From Rikenellaceae bacterium (GTDB taxonomy: Bacteria > Bacteroidota > Bacteroidia > Bacteroidales > UBA932), in the NCBI GenBank assembly GCA_900769145.1, contig CAAGFN010000165.1:1-20275 (forward strand): DNA of 20,275 bases, read 5' to 3'. Made by a program: the position numbers and the translations under genes. This document shows positions 13,639 to 20,275 of this stretch, piece by piece (the stretch's first letter is position 1; the number at the start of each line of letters is the position of its first letter). The notes below the pieces were generated by a model. The model made no database searches, had not been told where the DNA came from, and saw only the letters and a program-made list of their open reading frames with translations.

Positions 13639-14262
13639 TTAATCCTCCACGATAACATATGAACCCTTGGCTCCCGGTACGGAACCCTTCACTACGATAA
13701 GGTTGTTCTCAGGGATTACCTTTACTACCTGAAGGTTGAACACCTTCACTCTCTCATTGCCCATGTGTCCGGCCATTCTCATACCCGGGAATACACGTGA
13801 AGGCCAAGAGGATGCACCCATTGAACCAGGGTGACGGAGTCTGTTGTGCTGACCGTGGGTAGCACCGCCCACACCGGCAAAGCCGTGGCGCTTTACAACT
13901 CCCTGAAAACCCTTTCCTTTGGAAGTACCGACGACATCGACAAACTCGACACCTTCGAAGATGTCAGCGACTGTCAGAGTGTCGCCTAATTTCAGCTCTC
14001 CTTTGAAATCCGCAGCGAACTCTACGAGTTTGCGGTGAGGAGTGGTTCCTGCCTTTGCGAAATGCCCTTTGAGAGGGGCGCTGGCGTGTTTTTCTGTGGT
14101 TTCGTCATAGGCGAGCTGTACGGCGGCATAACCATCTTTTTCTACCGTACGGAGCTGCGTAACAACACACGGACCAGCCTCAATAACGGTGCATGGAATA
14201 TTTTTTCCATCAGCACCGAAAACGGAAGTCATTCCGATTTTCTTTCCAATTAATCCAGGCAT
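13639..14262 (-). CDS. rplC: 50S ribosomal protein L3
   Basis: 207 residues beginning MPGLIGKKIGMTSVF. The long loop reaching the peptidyl-transferase centre carries GKGFQGVVKRHGFAGVGGATHGQ, followed by the SMGASSWPSRVFPGMRMAGHMG segment. L3 starts 50S assembly. It is the first gene of this seven-gene unit; rpsJ, which precedes rplC in most S10 operons, is absent, and the gene instead follows its own promoter at 14324-14353. The 55-base leader has a short hairpin. Confidence 0.97.
   Translation of the reverse strand: MPGLIGKKIGMTSVFGADGKNIPCTVIEAGPCVVTQLRTVEKDGYAAVQLAYDETTEKHASAPLKGHFAKAGTTPHRKLVEFAADFKGELKLGDTLTVADIFEGVEFVDVVGTSKGKGFQGVVKRHGFAGVGGATHGQHNRLRHPGSMGASSWPSRVFPGMRMAGHMGNERVKVFNLQVVKVIPENNLIVVKGSVPGAKGSYVIVED
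13643..13648 (-). promoter_or_regulatory. Shine-Dalgarno site of rplD
   Basis: GGAGGA on the minus strand, six bases before the rplD ATG, formed by the last sense codons of rplC. Same arrangement as for rpsC. Confidence 0.65.
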
Positions 14263-14303
14263 TGGTTTTGTTAATTAATTGTTTATTAATACTTTATCGT
14301 ATT

Positions 14304-14319
14304 CCGCATAATTTTGCGG
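14304..14319 (-). other. Small hairpin at the 5' end of the rplC leader
   Basis: CCGCA-AAATTA-TGCGG on the minus strand, a 5-bp stem placed at or next to the expected transcript start. It may stabilise the mRNA 5' end or take part in feedback control by a ribosomal protein; the sequence alone does not show which. Confidence 0.35.
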
Positions 14320-14323
14320 GCTG

Positions 14324-14353
14324 CAAATATACGACTAATTTTTCAATTTTCAA
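14324..14353 (-). promoter_or_regulatory. Promoter of the rplC-rpsC operon
   Basis: On the minus strand TTG (14353-14351), 19 bases, then TATATTTG (14331-14324): an exact match to the Bacteroidota housekeeping promoter TTG-N19-TAnnTTTG. The transcript should start near 14317, giving a leader of about 55 bases before rplC. Confidence 0.85.
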
Positions 14354-14442
14354 TCAGTTACGCATAAATTTTTATCCCGGACATGAGCCGGCCCGGCAGG
14401 AAAGATTTCCGCCGATAATGCCGGTTATTGGCCGAAGATTTA

Positions 14443-14450
14443 TATCTTTG
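14443..14450 (+). promoter_or_regulatory. -7 element of the dpp7-mrp promoter
   Basis: TATCTTTG matches TAnnTTTG and ends 31 bases before the peptidase ATG, giving a leader of about 25 bases. A TTG stands only 12 bases upstream (14428-14430), shorter than the usual spacing, so the -33 element is poor. It diverges from the rplC promoter. Confidence 0.6.
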
Positions 14451-14481
14451 CACGATTAATACAAAAACATTGAGACAGATA

Positions 14482-16641
14482 ATGAAGAAATTTCTTTGCA
14501 CATTGTCAGCATTGCTCCTGGTTACCGCCGGAGCCTGGGCTGACGAAGGTATGTGGCTGCTGCCCCTGATCCAGAAGATGAACGGCAAAGCCATGAAGGA
14601 TCTCGGATGCAGGCTGACTCCTGAGGAGATTTACAGCATCAACAACAATTCATTGAAAGATGCCATCGTCCAGTTCGGCGGAGGCTGCACGGGAGAAATC
14701 ATCTCCGACAAGGGTCTCCTCGTGACCAACCACCATTGCGGATACAGCAGCATCCAGGGTCTCAGCACCCCGGAGCACAACTATCTTGAGGACGGTTACT
14801 GGGCAATGACCGGCAAGGACGAGCTCCCTGTCGAGGGCCTCACCGTGAAGTTCCTCCAGAACATGACTGATGTCACTCCTGTTCTCGAGAAGGCCAGGGA
14901 AGCGGCAATGAAGGAGTACAGGGACAGCGCAAATGTCGAGACGCTCGCCGAGAATGCCGTAAAGGCAGCCAGGGAGGGCCTCATCAAGACCGCAGAGGCC
15001 GATTATCCGAACTGCGATGTCAGAATCACCGGATTCTACAACCAGAATGTCTATTACCTTATAGTATATAAGATTTACAGGGATGTCCGCTTCGTAGGCG
15101 CCCCGCCTGCCTCCGTGGGCAAATTCGGCGGCGAGACCGACAACTGGATGTGGCCGAGACACACCGGCGACTTCTCCATGTTCAGGGTGTATGCAGGCAA
15201 GGACAATGAGCCTGCCGACTACTCCGAGGACAATGTGCCATACGTGCCGAAACAGTCTCTCAAAGTATCCCTGAAGGGTATCAATGAGGGTGACTATGCG
15301 ATGGTCATGGGCTATCCGGGCCGCACGCAGCGTTTCCAGACTGCCGCCCAGCTCAACCAGATGCTCGCCCGCCAGGACATCAGCGTGGCAGCGAGGACAT
15401 TGAGACAGAGGGTGATGAAAGAGGGAATGGAGGCAGACCCTGCCGTACGTCTCCAGTACGCCAACAAATACGCAAGTTCCGCAAACGGCTGGAAGAAGTG
15501 GATTGGCCAGAAGCAGGCATTCGCCAAACTGAACATCATCGGCCGCGAGGAAGCCAAGGAGGAAGCATTCTCCAGGTGGGCCAGCGCCAGCAAGAAGAGA
15601 ACCGAGGCCTATGGAGATGCCCTCGGGATGATCAGCGAGGCGGTTGACAGCACCAACGAGAGCATGATGGCATTGTACCTTCTCATTGAGGCACCTTTCA
15701 ATGTCGGGGCCCCGGAGGTGGGCATTTCATGGATGGTGGCATACACCAACGCTCTCTCGGAGGCACCTTCTGACACCGCCGCTGCAATTGAGGCCGGCCG
15801 CGAGGCTGCTCTCGCCGCATTCAAGGACTATAACGAGCCGCTCGAAAGGAAAATTGCCGTGGCAATGCTGGACTTCTACCGCAAGAACGCCAAGCCGGAG
15901 AACTATCTCAATTTCGCCGGCTTCGACTTTGCTACTATGGACATCCAGGAATATGTGGACTGGCTCTTCGACAACAGTATCTTCTCCTCATTGGAAAAGT
16001 TCAATGCCGCAGGTGACATCACAGTAGGCACAGTAGCCGCAGACCCTGCCTACGCATATTACAATGCACTTATGGACGTGTACATGAAGGTTCTCCCGGC
16101 CCAGCGCAAGTGGTCCCCTCAGCTCGCCGAAGGCAGCAGGAAGTTCGCAGCCGGCCTCCTCGAATGGGAGAAGGGCAAGCCTTCCTACCCGGATGCAAAC
16201 TCCACAATGAGGCTGTCCTACGGTACCGTAAAGGCATACTCCCCTGCGGACGGCATCCTCTACAGATATTACACGACCCTCAACGGCGTGATGGAGAAGG
16301 AGGACCCGGACAACTACGAGTTCAAGGTACCGGCCAAGCTCAAGGAACTCTACAATGCAAGGGATTTCGGCCAGTATGCCGGCCCGGACGGAATGGTTCC
16401 GACCTGCTTCCTCACCACCAATGACATTACCGGAGGCAACTCAGGCTCCCCTGTACTCGATGCTGACGGCTATCTCATCGGCCTCGCCTTCGACGGCAAC
16501 TGGGAGTCAATGTCCAGCGACGTGATGTTCGAGCCTGATCTCCAGAGATGCATCTGCGTGGATATCCGCTACGTGCTCTTCCTTATGGACAAGCTCGGCG
16601 GGGCAGGCCATCTTCTCAAGGAAATGAATATTGTAAAATAA
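14482..16641 (+). CDS. dpp7: S46 family dipeptidyl-peptidase, DPP7-like
   Basis: 719 residues, the usual S46 length. A signal peptide (MKKFLCTLSALLLVTAGAWA) is followed by DEGMWLLP, the classic mature start of the family. The catalytic triad is visible: His85 in VTNHHCGYSS, the Asp within TDNWMWPRHTGDF and Ser654 in GGNSGSPV. The residue 18 after the Ser is Gly (AFDGNWE). In Porphyromonas gingivalis, DPP7 has Gly here and accepts hydrophobic P1 residues, while DPP11 has Arg and takes Asp/Glu; this points to DPP7-type specificity. The enzyme removes dipeptides from peptide N-termini in the periplasm, feeding amino-acid catabolism. A TTG-initiated longer form is possible but the ATG at 14482 starts exactly at the signal peptide. 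Confidence 0.93.
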   Translation: MKKFLCTLSALLLVTAGAWADEGMWLLPLIQKMNGKAMKDLGCRLTPEEIYSINNNSLKDAIVQFGGGCTGEIISDKGLLVTNHHCGYSSIQGLSTPEHNYLEDGYWAMTGKDELPVEGLTVKFLQNMTDVTPVLEKAREAAMKEYRDSANVETLAENAVKAAREGLIKTAEADYPNCDVRITGFYNQNVYYLIVYKIYRDVRFVGAPPASVGKFGGETDNWMWPRHTGDFSMFRVYAGKDNEPADYSEDNVPYVPKQSLKVSLKGINEGDYAMVMGYPGRTQRFQTAAQLNQMLARQDISVAARTLRQRVMKEGMEADPAVRLQYANKYASSANGWKKWIGQKQAFAKLNIIGREEAKEEAFSRWASASKKRTEAYGDALGMISEAVDSTNESMMALYLLIEAPFNVGAPEVGISWMVAYTNALSEAPSDTAAAIEAGREAALAAFKDYNEPLERKIAVAMLDFYRKNAKPENYLNFAGFDFATMDIQEYVDWLFDNSIFSSLEKFNAAGDITVGTVAADPAYAYYNALMDVYMKVLPAQRKWSPQLAEGSRKFAAGLLEWEKGKPSYPDANSTMRLSYGTVKAYSPADGILYRYYTTLNGVMEKEDPDNYEFKVPAKLKELYNARDFGQYAGPDGMVPTCFLTTNDITGGNSGSPVLDADGYLIGLAFDGNWESMSSDVMFEPDLQRCICVDIRYVLFLMDKLGGAGHLLKEMNIVK

Positions 16642-17708
16642 TGAAACAGAACGAGATAATGAAAATGCTCCTGGACGTCACCCATCCAGGTAAGGGCGAC
16701 AGGAACATTGTTGAGCTCGGGCTCGTGGAAAGCGTGGAAATCGAGGGTAACGACGTGTGCGTCACCCTCGCGTTCCCGAAACACAGGGACCCGCTCACTG
16801 AATACATAATCGGCAGTGCGAGGGCAGCCATCTACAGACATTGTCCGGAGGCCGGAAAGGTGGATGTCAAGGCTATTGTCAAGGAAGAAACTGCAAAGAA
16901 GCAGACTGGGTTGAACCTCACAATGGAGGAGGTCAACAATGTCCGCCATATCATCGGCATTGCCTCAGGCAAGGGCGGAGTGGGCAAATCCACAGTCGCC
17001 GTCAATCTGGCCGTGGCATTGGCCCGTCTCGGATACAAGGTGGGCCTGGCCGACGCCGATGTTTACGGCCCTTCGGTTCCGGTGATGACAGCCACTGAGG
17101 GGGCATTGCCTGAAGCCATCAAGGATGGTGACAGGGAGGTGATAATGCCGATTGAGAAGTACGGGGTGAAGTGGATGTCGATAGGCTATTTCTCCCAGCC
17201 CGGCCAGGCTCTCATCTGGCGTGGCCCTATGGCCTGCAACGCATTGAAACAGATGATATTGCAGGTAAGATGGGGCGCATTGGACTTCCTCCTCATTGAC
17301 ATGCCTCCGGGAACCGGCGACATACATATCAGCCTGGTCCAGGACATCCCGATGGAGGGTGCGGTCATTGTCACCACTCCCCAGGCCGTGGCCCTCGCCG
17401 ATGTGGAGAAGGGCGTGGATATGTTCCGCAACAAGAATGTGGCCCGCAAGATTTTCGGCCTGGTGGAGAACATGTCCTGGTTCACTCCTGCCGAACTGCC
17501 TGAGAACAAGTACTATATCTTCGGCAAGGACGGCGGTGTGAAGATGGCCGAGAACTACGGCATCCCGCTCCTTGGCCAGATTCCGCTGGTCCAGAGCATA
17601 AGGGAGAACGGGGACAATGGCGAACCTGCCGCTCTCTCCTCAAGGCCTGACGGCATTGCCTTCATCGGGCTGGCCGAGAGCCTTGTCAAGGCGGTTGAGT
17701 TGCCTTAA
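16641..17708 (+). CDS. mrp: Mrp/ApbC-type iron-sulfur carrier ATPase
   Basis: 355 residues. An N-terminal DUF59/MIP18-like domain (about 1-80) precedes the P-loop ATPase: deviant Walker A GKGGVGKST at 110-118, ADADVYGPS (switch I), WRGPM, and LIDMPPGTGD (Walker B). This family binds and hands over [4Fe-4S] clusters to target enzymes. The CxxC pair that ligates the cluster in Escherichia coli Mrp is missing; the matching place reads ENMSWFTPAELPENKYY, which as I remember is normal for Bacteroidota members. The start ATG overlaps the last base of the peptidase stop (TAATG), so translation is coupled, though no functional link between the two is known. The start is chosen at this ATG because the DUF59 domain begins right there. 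Confidence 0.93.
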   Translation: MKQNEIMKMLLDVTHPGKGDRNIVELGLVESVEIEGNDVCVTLAFPKHRDPLTEYIIGSARAAIYRHCPEAGKVDVKAIVKEETAKKQTGLNLTMEEVNNVRHIIGIASGKGGVGKSTVAVNLAVALARLGYKVGLADADVYGPSVPVMTATEGALPEAIKDGDREVIMPIEKYGVKWMSIGYFSQPGQALIWRGPMACNALKQMILQVRWGALDFLLIDMPPGTGDIHISLVQDIPMEGAVIVTTPQAVALADVEKGVDMFRNKNVARKIFGLVENMSWFTPAELPENKYYIFGKDGGVKMAENYGIPLLGQIPLVQSIRENGDNGEPAALSSRPDGIAFIGLAESLVKAVELP

Positions 17709-17713
17709 TTATT

Positions 17714-17877
17714 CCCCCTGGCCCCCATTACGGGGGGATGGCGCTCCGTGCGCACCATCGCCTCAAGGCCCTCGCTTCGCTGTTCTCCGCGCGGCATCTG
17801 ATGATGCCGTTGCAGGCTTCGCCTGCTTTAGGTGCTTTGTGGGAGGGGTGTACGCTTTTCCAATCCCCCCCTGACCC
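17714..17877. repeat. GC-rich element bounded by CCCCCTG(G/A)CCC direct repeats
   Basis: Starts six bases after the mrp stop with CCCCCTGGCCC and ends with CCCCCTGACCC. Between them are a CCCCC/GGGGG stem (17722-17736), CGGCATC/GATGCCG (17792-17809) and GCAGGC/GCCTGC (17812-17826, followed by TTTA). Compact structure and bounding repeats suggest a dispersed intergenic repeat, and the last hairpin could weakly terminate mrp. Only one copy is in this window. Confidence 0.4.
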
Positions 17878-17968
17878 AAATTGAATTTATCTTGTGGTTA
17901 TAGTTGGAATACACTTGTGGCGCACAATCTCCTTTGAACGAGGTAAATATTCATTTCAAATGAGATTT

Positions 17969-18050
17969 ATGGCAACGGTAAGGTCGAGAAGGTCAATTCT
18001 TATTACTGATGCGTTTGGGGACGCCGAGTAATATCTGAATAAATTGCCAT
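17969..18050. repeat. Nested inverted repeat A
   Basis: Outer arms ATGGCAA (17969-17975) and TTGCCAT (18044-18050) enclose ATTACT/AGTAAT (18002-18007 / 18027-18032), which encloses GCGT/ACGC with a 6-base loop. Stems are short but nest in one axis, so an 82-nt folded RNA or DNA is possible. Confidence 0.4.
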
Positions 18051-18101
18051 ACGGCATCCCCGGCTTCCTGCCACAAGGCTGAAAAGCGAGGGAAACATTT
18101 C

Positions 18102-18255
18102 TTCGTGCAAAACACCGAGCAGGGGTAAACCTGCTACAAGTATCTGCAGGCCATGTCATCGTGCCCGGTGAGTTCAAATTGAAGCCACCGAGCATAATTT
18201 TCAATGCTAACTCATTGAAAATCAATATATGGCCCTGCTCGGTGTTTTGCACGAA
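18102..18255. repeat. Nested inverted repeat B with 23-bp perfect arms
   Basis: A perfect 23-bp inverted repeat (18102-18124 and 18233-18255; arm begins TTCGTGCAAAACACC) encloses 108 bases. Within them lie three smaller hairpins: CCTGC/GCAGG (18130-18150), an imperfect stem at 18166-18190 centred on TTCAAATTGAA, and a 10-bp stem ATTTTCAATG/CATTGAAAAT (18197-18222). The fold would be a closed three-branched structure. No target-site duplication flanks the arms. Confidence 0.7.
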
Positions 18256-18377
18256 CGCTATTGTTGACTCTGTGAGACACGTCAGTTTTATTGGAAGGTT
18301 CAATGCGACATAGTGTGAAAGATTGTTGTTGCAATGTGGATTGTCAGGCTGGATCGTCATCCCGGAGACGCTTGTCA

Positions 18378-18535
18378 TTCTCGTGACATTCATCTGCACA
18401 CCCGCCCACCCGGTACAAATAACTGTGAGGCACATTGGGGTTCCAGATGGAAAGGTAATGTTTCCATTGGGACACCCAACATGCCTCACAATATTGTAGA
18501 ATGGCATCTCCGGTTCCAGATGAATGTCACGAGAA
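18378..18535. repeat. Nested inverted repeat C with 19-bp perfect arms
   Basis: A perfect 19-bp inverted repeat (18378-18396 and 18517-18535; arm TTCTCGTGACATTCATCTG) encloses a second stem, TGTGAGGCA..TTGGG with CCCAA..TGCCTCACA (18424-18439 / 18475-18490, two mismatches), which encloses ATGGAAA/TTTCCAT (18447-18467). All three stems share one axis, giving a long cruciform-capable hairpin of 158 nt, similar in size to element B but different in sequence. Confidence 0.7.
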
Positions 18536-18544
18536 GAATGAAGA

Positions 18545-18610
18545 CCATCCATACATGAAGGCCATCCAGACAAGAAGGCCATCCAGACCGGAAGGGCCAT
18601 CCATAAGTGT
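18545..18610. repeat. 17-bp tandem repeat, about four copies
   Basis: CCATCC recurs at 18545, 18562, 18579 and 18597 (steps of 17, 17 and 18) within a unit like CCATCCAGACAAGAAGG. Three units are close matches; the array ends just before the 34-bp array begins. Confidence 0.7.
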
Positions 18611-18618
18611 ATGGAGAA

Positions 18619-18856
18619 CCTACTCCTCACAGGGGCTCGGCCGAGACGAAAACCTACTCCTCACGGAGGCTCGGATGGAAGGAAAACCTACCGCTACCGT
18701 AGGATCGGATGGAAGGAAAACCTACTCCTCACGGAGGAACGGATGGGAGAAAAACCTACCGCTACCGGAGAAACAGCCGGGAAGACATCCTACCGCTACC
18801 GGAGAAACAGCCGGGAAGACCACCTACGCCTCCCGGATGACAATCTGTCCTCCCCA
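18619..18856. repeat. 34-bp tandem array, seven units, running into the clpB end
   Basis: CCTAC (CCTAC or TCCTAC context) starts every unit at exactly 34-base steps: 18619, 18653, 18687, 18721, 18755, 18789, 18823. Units come in two kinds: type A with CTCC-TCAC-GGAG (units 1, 2, 4; degenerate in unit 1) and type B with CCG-CTAC-CGG (units 3, 5, 6); each can fold into a small hairpin. Units 5 and 6 differ by only about two bases. The seventh unit begins within the clpB stop codon and covers its last codons, so the array may have grown out of the clpB end. There are no spacers between units. Confidence 0.85.
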
Positions 18857-20275
18857 CACATCGGCGATGACCTTGGAGTTCTTGTGAACCGTGCCGTCCA
18901 GCACTGACTTGGCAAGCAGGTTCACCAGATCTCTCTGCATCACCCTCTTGACAGGACGTGCGCCGAAGGCAGGGTCATAGCCCTTGTCCACCATATAGTC
19001 CTCGAAGGCCGGGGTAAACTCCATCTCCACGCCGTCCTCAGAAAGCTTCTTGCGCAGGGCATCAGCCTGAATGTGAAGAATCTCCCTGATATCAGCCTTG
19101 GTCAGCGGGTCGAACATGATGATTTCGTCAATCCTGTTCAGGAACTCCGGCCTGATAGTCTGCTTCAGCACCTCCACAAGCTTTCTCTTGCATTCATCCA
19201 GCATCTGGCGTCGTGATGCGATAGCGGATGCATCAGCAAGCGGATTTTTGCCTCCAATCTCCGGAAGCCTCTCCATATAGCCCTGGATAATGTCCGAGCC
19301 GACATTGGAAGTCATTATAATAATCGTGTTCTTAAAATCCACGGTCCGGCCCTTGTTGTCAGTCAGACGACCGTCATCCAGAACCTGGAGCAGGATATTG
19401 AACACATCCGGATGAGCCTTCTCTATTTCGTCCAGAAGAACTACGGAATACGGCTTGCGCCTTACCGCCTCGGTCAACTGGCCACCCTCATCGTAGCCTA
19501 CATATCCCGGAGGCGCACCTACAAGACGGCTTACAGTATGACGTTCCTGATACTCGGACATATCAATCCTCGTTATCATATTCTCATCATTGAACAGGAA
19601 CTCGGCCAGAGCCTTGGCCAGCTCGGTCTTGCCCACGCCAGTGGTACCCATGAAGAGGAACGAACCGATTGGCCTTTTCTCATTGGAGAGCCCGGCACGG
19701 CTCCTCCTGACGGCATCTGCCACTGCCCTGATGGCCTCATCCTGGCCCACAACCCTGTGATGCAACTCATCCTCCATCCTGAGAAGCTTAGTCTTCTCGC
19801 TCTCAAGCATCTTGCTCACAGGTATGCCAGTCCATCTCGAAACCACGTCGGCGATATCCTCAGGGGTAACCGCCTCTGTAATAATAGGATCCTTGACAGC
19901 AGCCTGCTTCGCCAGCAACTCGTCAATCTTCTTCTGCACATCCGCAATCTTGCCGTAGCGGAGCTCGGCAACCTTGCCGTAATCGCCTGCGCGCTCTGCC
20001 ACCTGAGCCTGTATCTTGTAGTTCTCCAACTCCTGGCGGGCAGTCTGGAGGCCATCCAAAACGGCTTTCTCATCCTCCCATTTCTTCATAAGGACGGCTC
20101 GTTTGTCATTCAGTTCCTTGAGCTGGCTGTCAATCTTCTCCATCTTCAGGGAGACGCCCTCGCGCTTGATGGCCTCCTTCTCAATCTCCAGCTGGCGGAT
20201 TTCGCTGTTGAGCTCGTCGATAGGCTCCGGTACGGAATTCATCTCCAGCCTGAGTTTCGAAGCCGCCTCATCCAC
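18824..20275 (-). CDS. clpB: ClpB disaggregase, C-terminal half, cut by window edge
   Basis: The last 484 or so codons of a minus-strand gene whose start lies right of the window; full ClpB is about 860 residues. Seen here: the end of NBD1 (DEAASKLRLEM), the coiled-coil middle domain (KEAIKREGVSLKMEKIDSQL to GDYGKVAELRYGKI) that binds DnaK, then the second AAA+ domain with Walker A GTTGVGKTELAK, the pore loop GAPPGYVGY, Walker B VVLLDEIEKAH, sensor 1 TSNVGS, the Arg finger region PEFLNRIDEI and sensor 2 GYDPAFGARPVKR. The middle domain separates it from ClpA/ClpC. ClpB with DnaK dissolves protein aggregates under stress. The stop codon lies inside the last unit of the 34-bp tandem array. Confidence 0.96.
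   Translation of the reverse strand: MDEAASKLRLEMNSVPEPIDELNSEIRQLEIEKEAIKREGVSLKMEKIDSQLKELNDKRAVLMKKWEDEKAVLDGLQTARQELENYKIQAQVAERAGDYGKVAELRYGKIADVQKKIDELLAKQAAVKDPIITEAVTPEDIADVVSRWTGIPVSKMLESEKTKLLRMEDELHHRVVGQDEAIRAVADAVRRSRAGLSNEKRPIGSFLFMGTTGVGKTELAKALAEFLFNDENMITRIDMSEYQERHTVSRLVGAPPGYVGYDEGGQLTEAVRRKPYSVVLLDEIEKAHPDVFNILLQVLDDGRLTDNKGRTVDFKNTIIIMTSNVGSDIIQGYMERLPEIGGKNPLADASAIASRRQMLDECKRKLVEVLKQTIRPEFLNRIDEIIMFDPLTKADIREILHIQADALRKKLSEDGVEMEFTPAFEDYMVDKGYDPAFGARPVKRVMQRDLVNLLAKSVLDGTVHKNSKVIADVWGGQIVIREA

Larger units (their letters stand above)
17709..18823. other. 1.1-kb intergenic region between convergent mrp and clpB
   Basis: I see no convincing gene here. Open frames exist on both strands but run through inverted and tandem repeats and resemble nothing I know. 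The region holds, in order, a GC-rich hairpin element, three nested inverted-repeat structures and two tandem arrays, listed separately. There is no classical terminator with a clean T-run for mrp or clpB, so the hairpins may fill that role. Confidence 0.7.

Noticed and set aside
18102..18255. Integron attC site or an IS with terminal repeats
   Set aside because: No integrase or transposase gene, no conserved attC core sites, and no target-site duplication at the arms.
17956..18630. Open frame of 224 codons on the minus strand in the mrp-clpB gap
   Set aside because: It runs through the nested inverted repeats and starts in the 17-bp tandem repeat; the protein has no recognisable domain and the gap shows no promoter or coding bias for it.
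18619..18856. CRISPR array
   Set aside because: Units are contiguous at 34 bases with no spacer between repeats, units differ from each other and no cas gene is present.
18501..18907. Plus-strand open frames of 98-128 codons over the tandem arrays
   Set aside because: They are translations of the 34-bp repeats, run into clpB in antisense and have repetitive low-complexity products.
1..20275. tRNA, rRNA or prophage genes
   Set aside because: No cloverleaf with a GGTTCGA-type T-arm, no rRNA sequence and no phage structural or integrase gene was seen in reading both strands.

Overview
The window looks like a chromosome segment of a Bacteroidales (Bacteroidota) bacterium. The support is the Bacteroidota promoter consensus (TTG-N19-TAnnTTTG) upstream of rplC, a family S46 dipeptidyl-peptidase, a DUF3575-type outer-membrane protein, Bacteroidota-type ribosomal proteins, and an Mrp ATPase of the Bacteroidota form without the CxxC pair. 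I cannot name a genus.

Layout. (1) Positions 1-5375, minus strand: one tightly packed eight-gene operon read from right to left. It encodes two small beta-barrel proteins, a 225-residue Cys-rich precursor with a twin-arginine signal and a GGSS linker, a radical-SAM/SPASM enzyme, a SPASM protein that has lost the radical-SAM cysteines, a 90-residue helper, a DUF3575 protein and a lipoprotein cut by the window edge. This matches the architecture of the computationally predicted 'CXXX-repeat' peptide-modification systems: a peptide with about 28 Cys spaced mostly every fourth residue, modified in the cytoplasm and probably exported through Tat. (2) 5564-10315, minus strand: a four-gene operon of secreted caspase-like peptidase, ECF-type sigma factor, single-pass membrane protein in the anti-sigma position, and secreted TPR-CHAT caspase-like protein. 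Its ends are marked by a promoter element and an intrinsic terminator. The layout suggests proteolysis-controlled sigma-factor release.

(3) 10318-14353, minus strand: rplC-rplD-rplW-rplB-rpsS-rplV-rpsC, a fragment of the S10 ribosomal operon with its own promoter and a UUCG-loop terminator right after rpsC. The usual neighbours rpsJ (upstream) and rplP-rpmC (downstream) are not here. (4) 14443-17708, plus strand: an S46 peptidase of the DPP7 type followed with a 1-base overlap by the Mrp/ApbC iron-sulfur carrier. (5) 17709-18823: 1.1 kb without a convincing gene between convergent mrp and clpB, filled with a GC-rich hairpin element, three nested inverted-repeat structures, a 17-bp tandem repeat and a 34-bp tandem array that runs into the clpB stop codon. 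(6) 18824-20275, minus strand: the C-terminal half of ClpB, cut by the window edge.

The most interesting parts are the Tat-linked CXXX-repeat operon and the caspase/sigma/anti-sigma/CHAT operon. The S10 operon break and the repeat-filled intergenic region are also worth checking.
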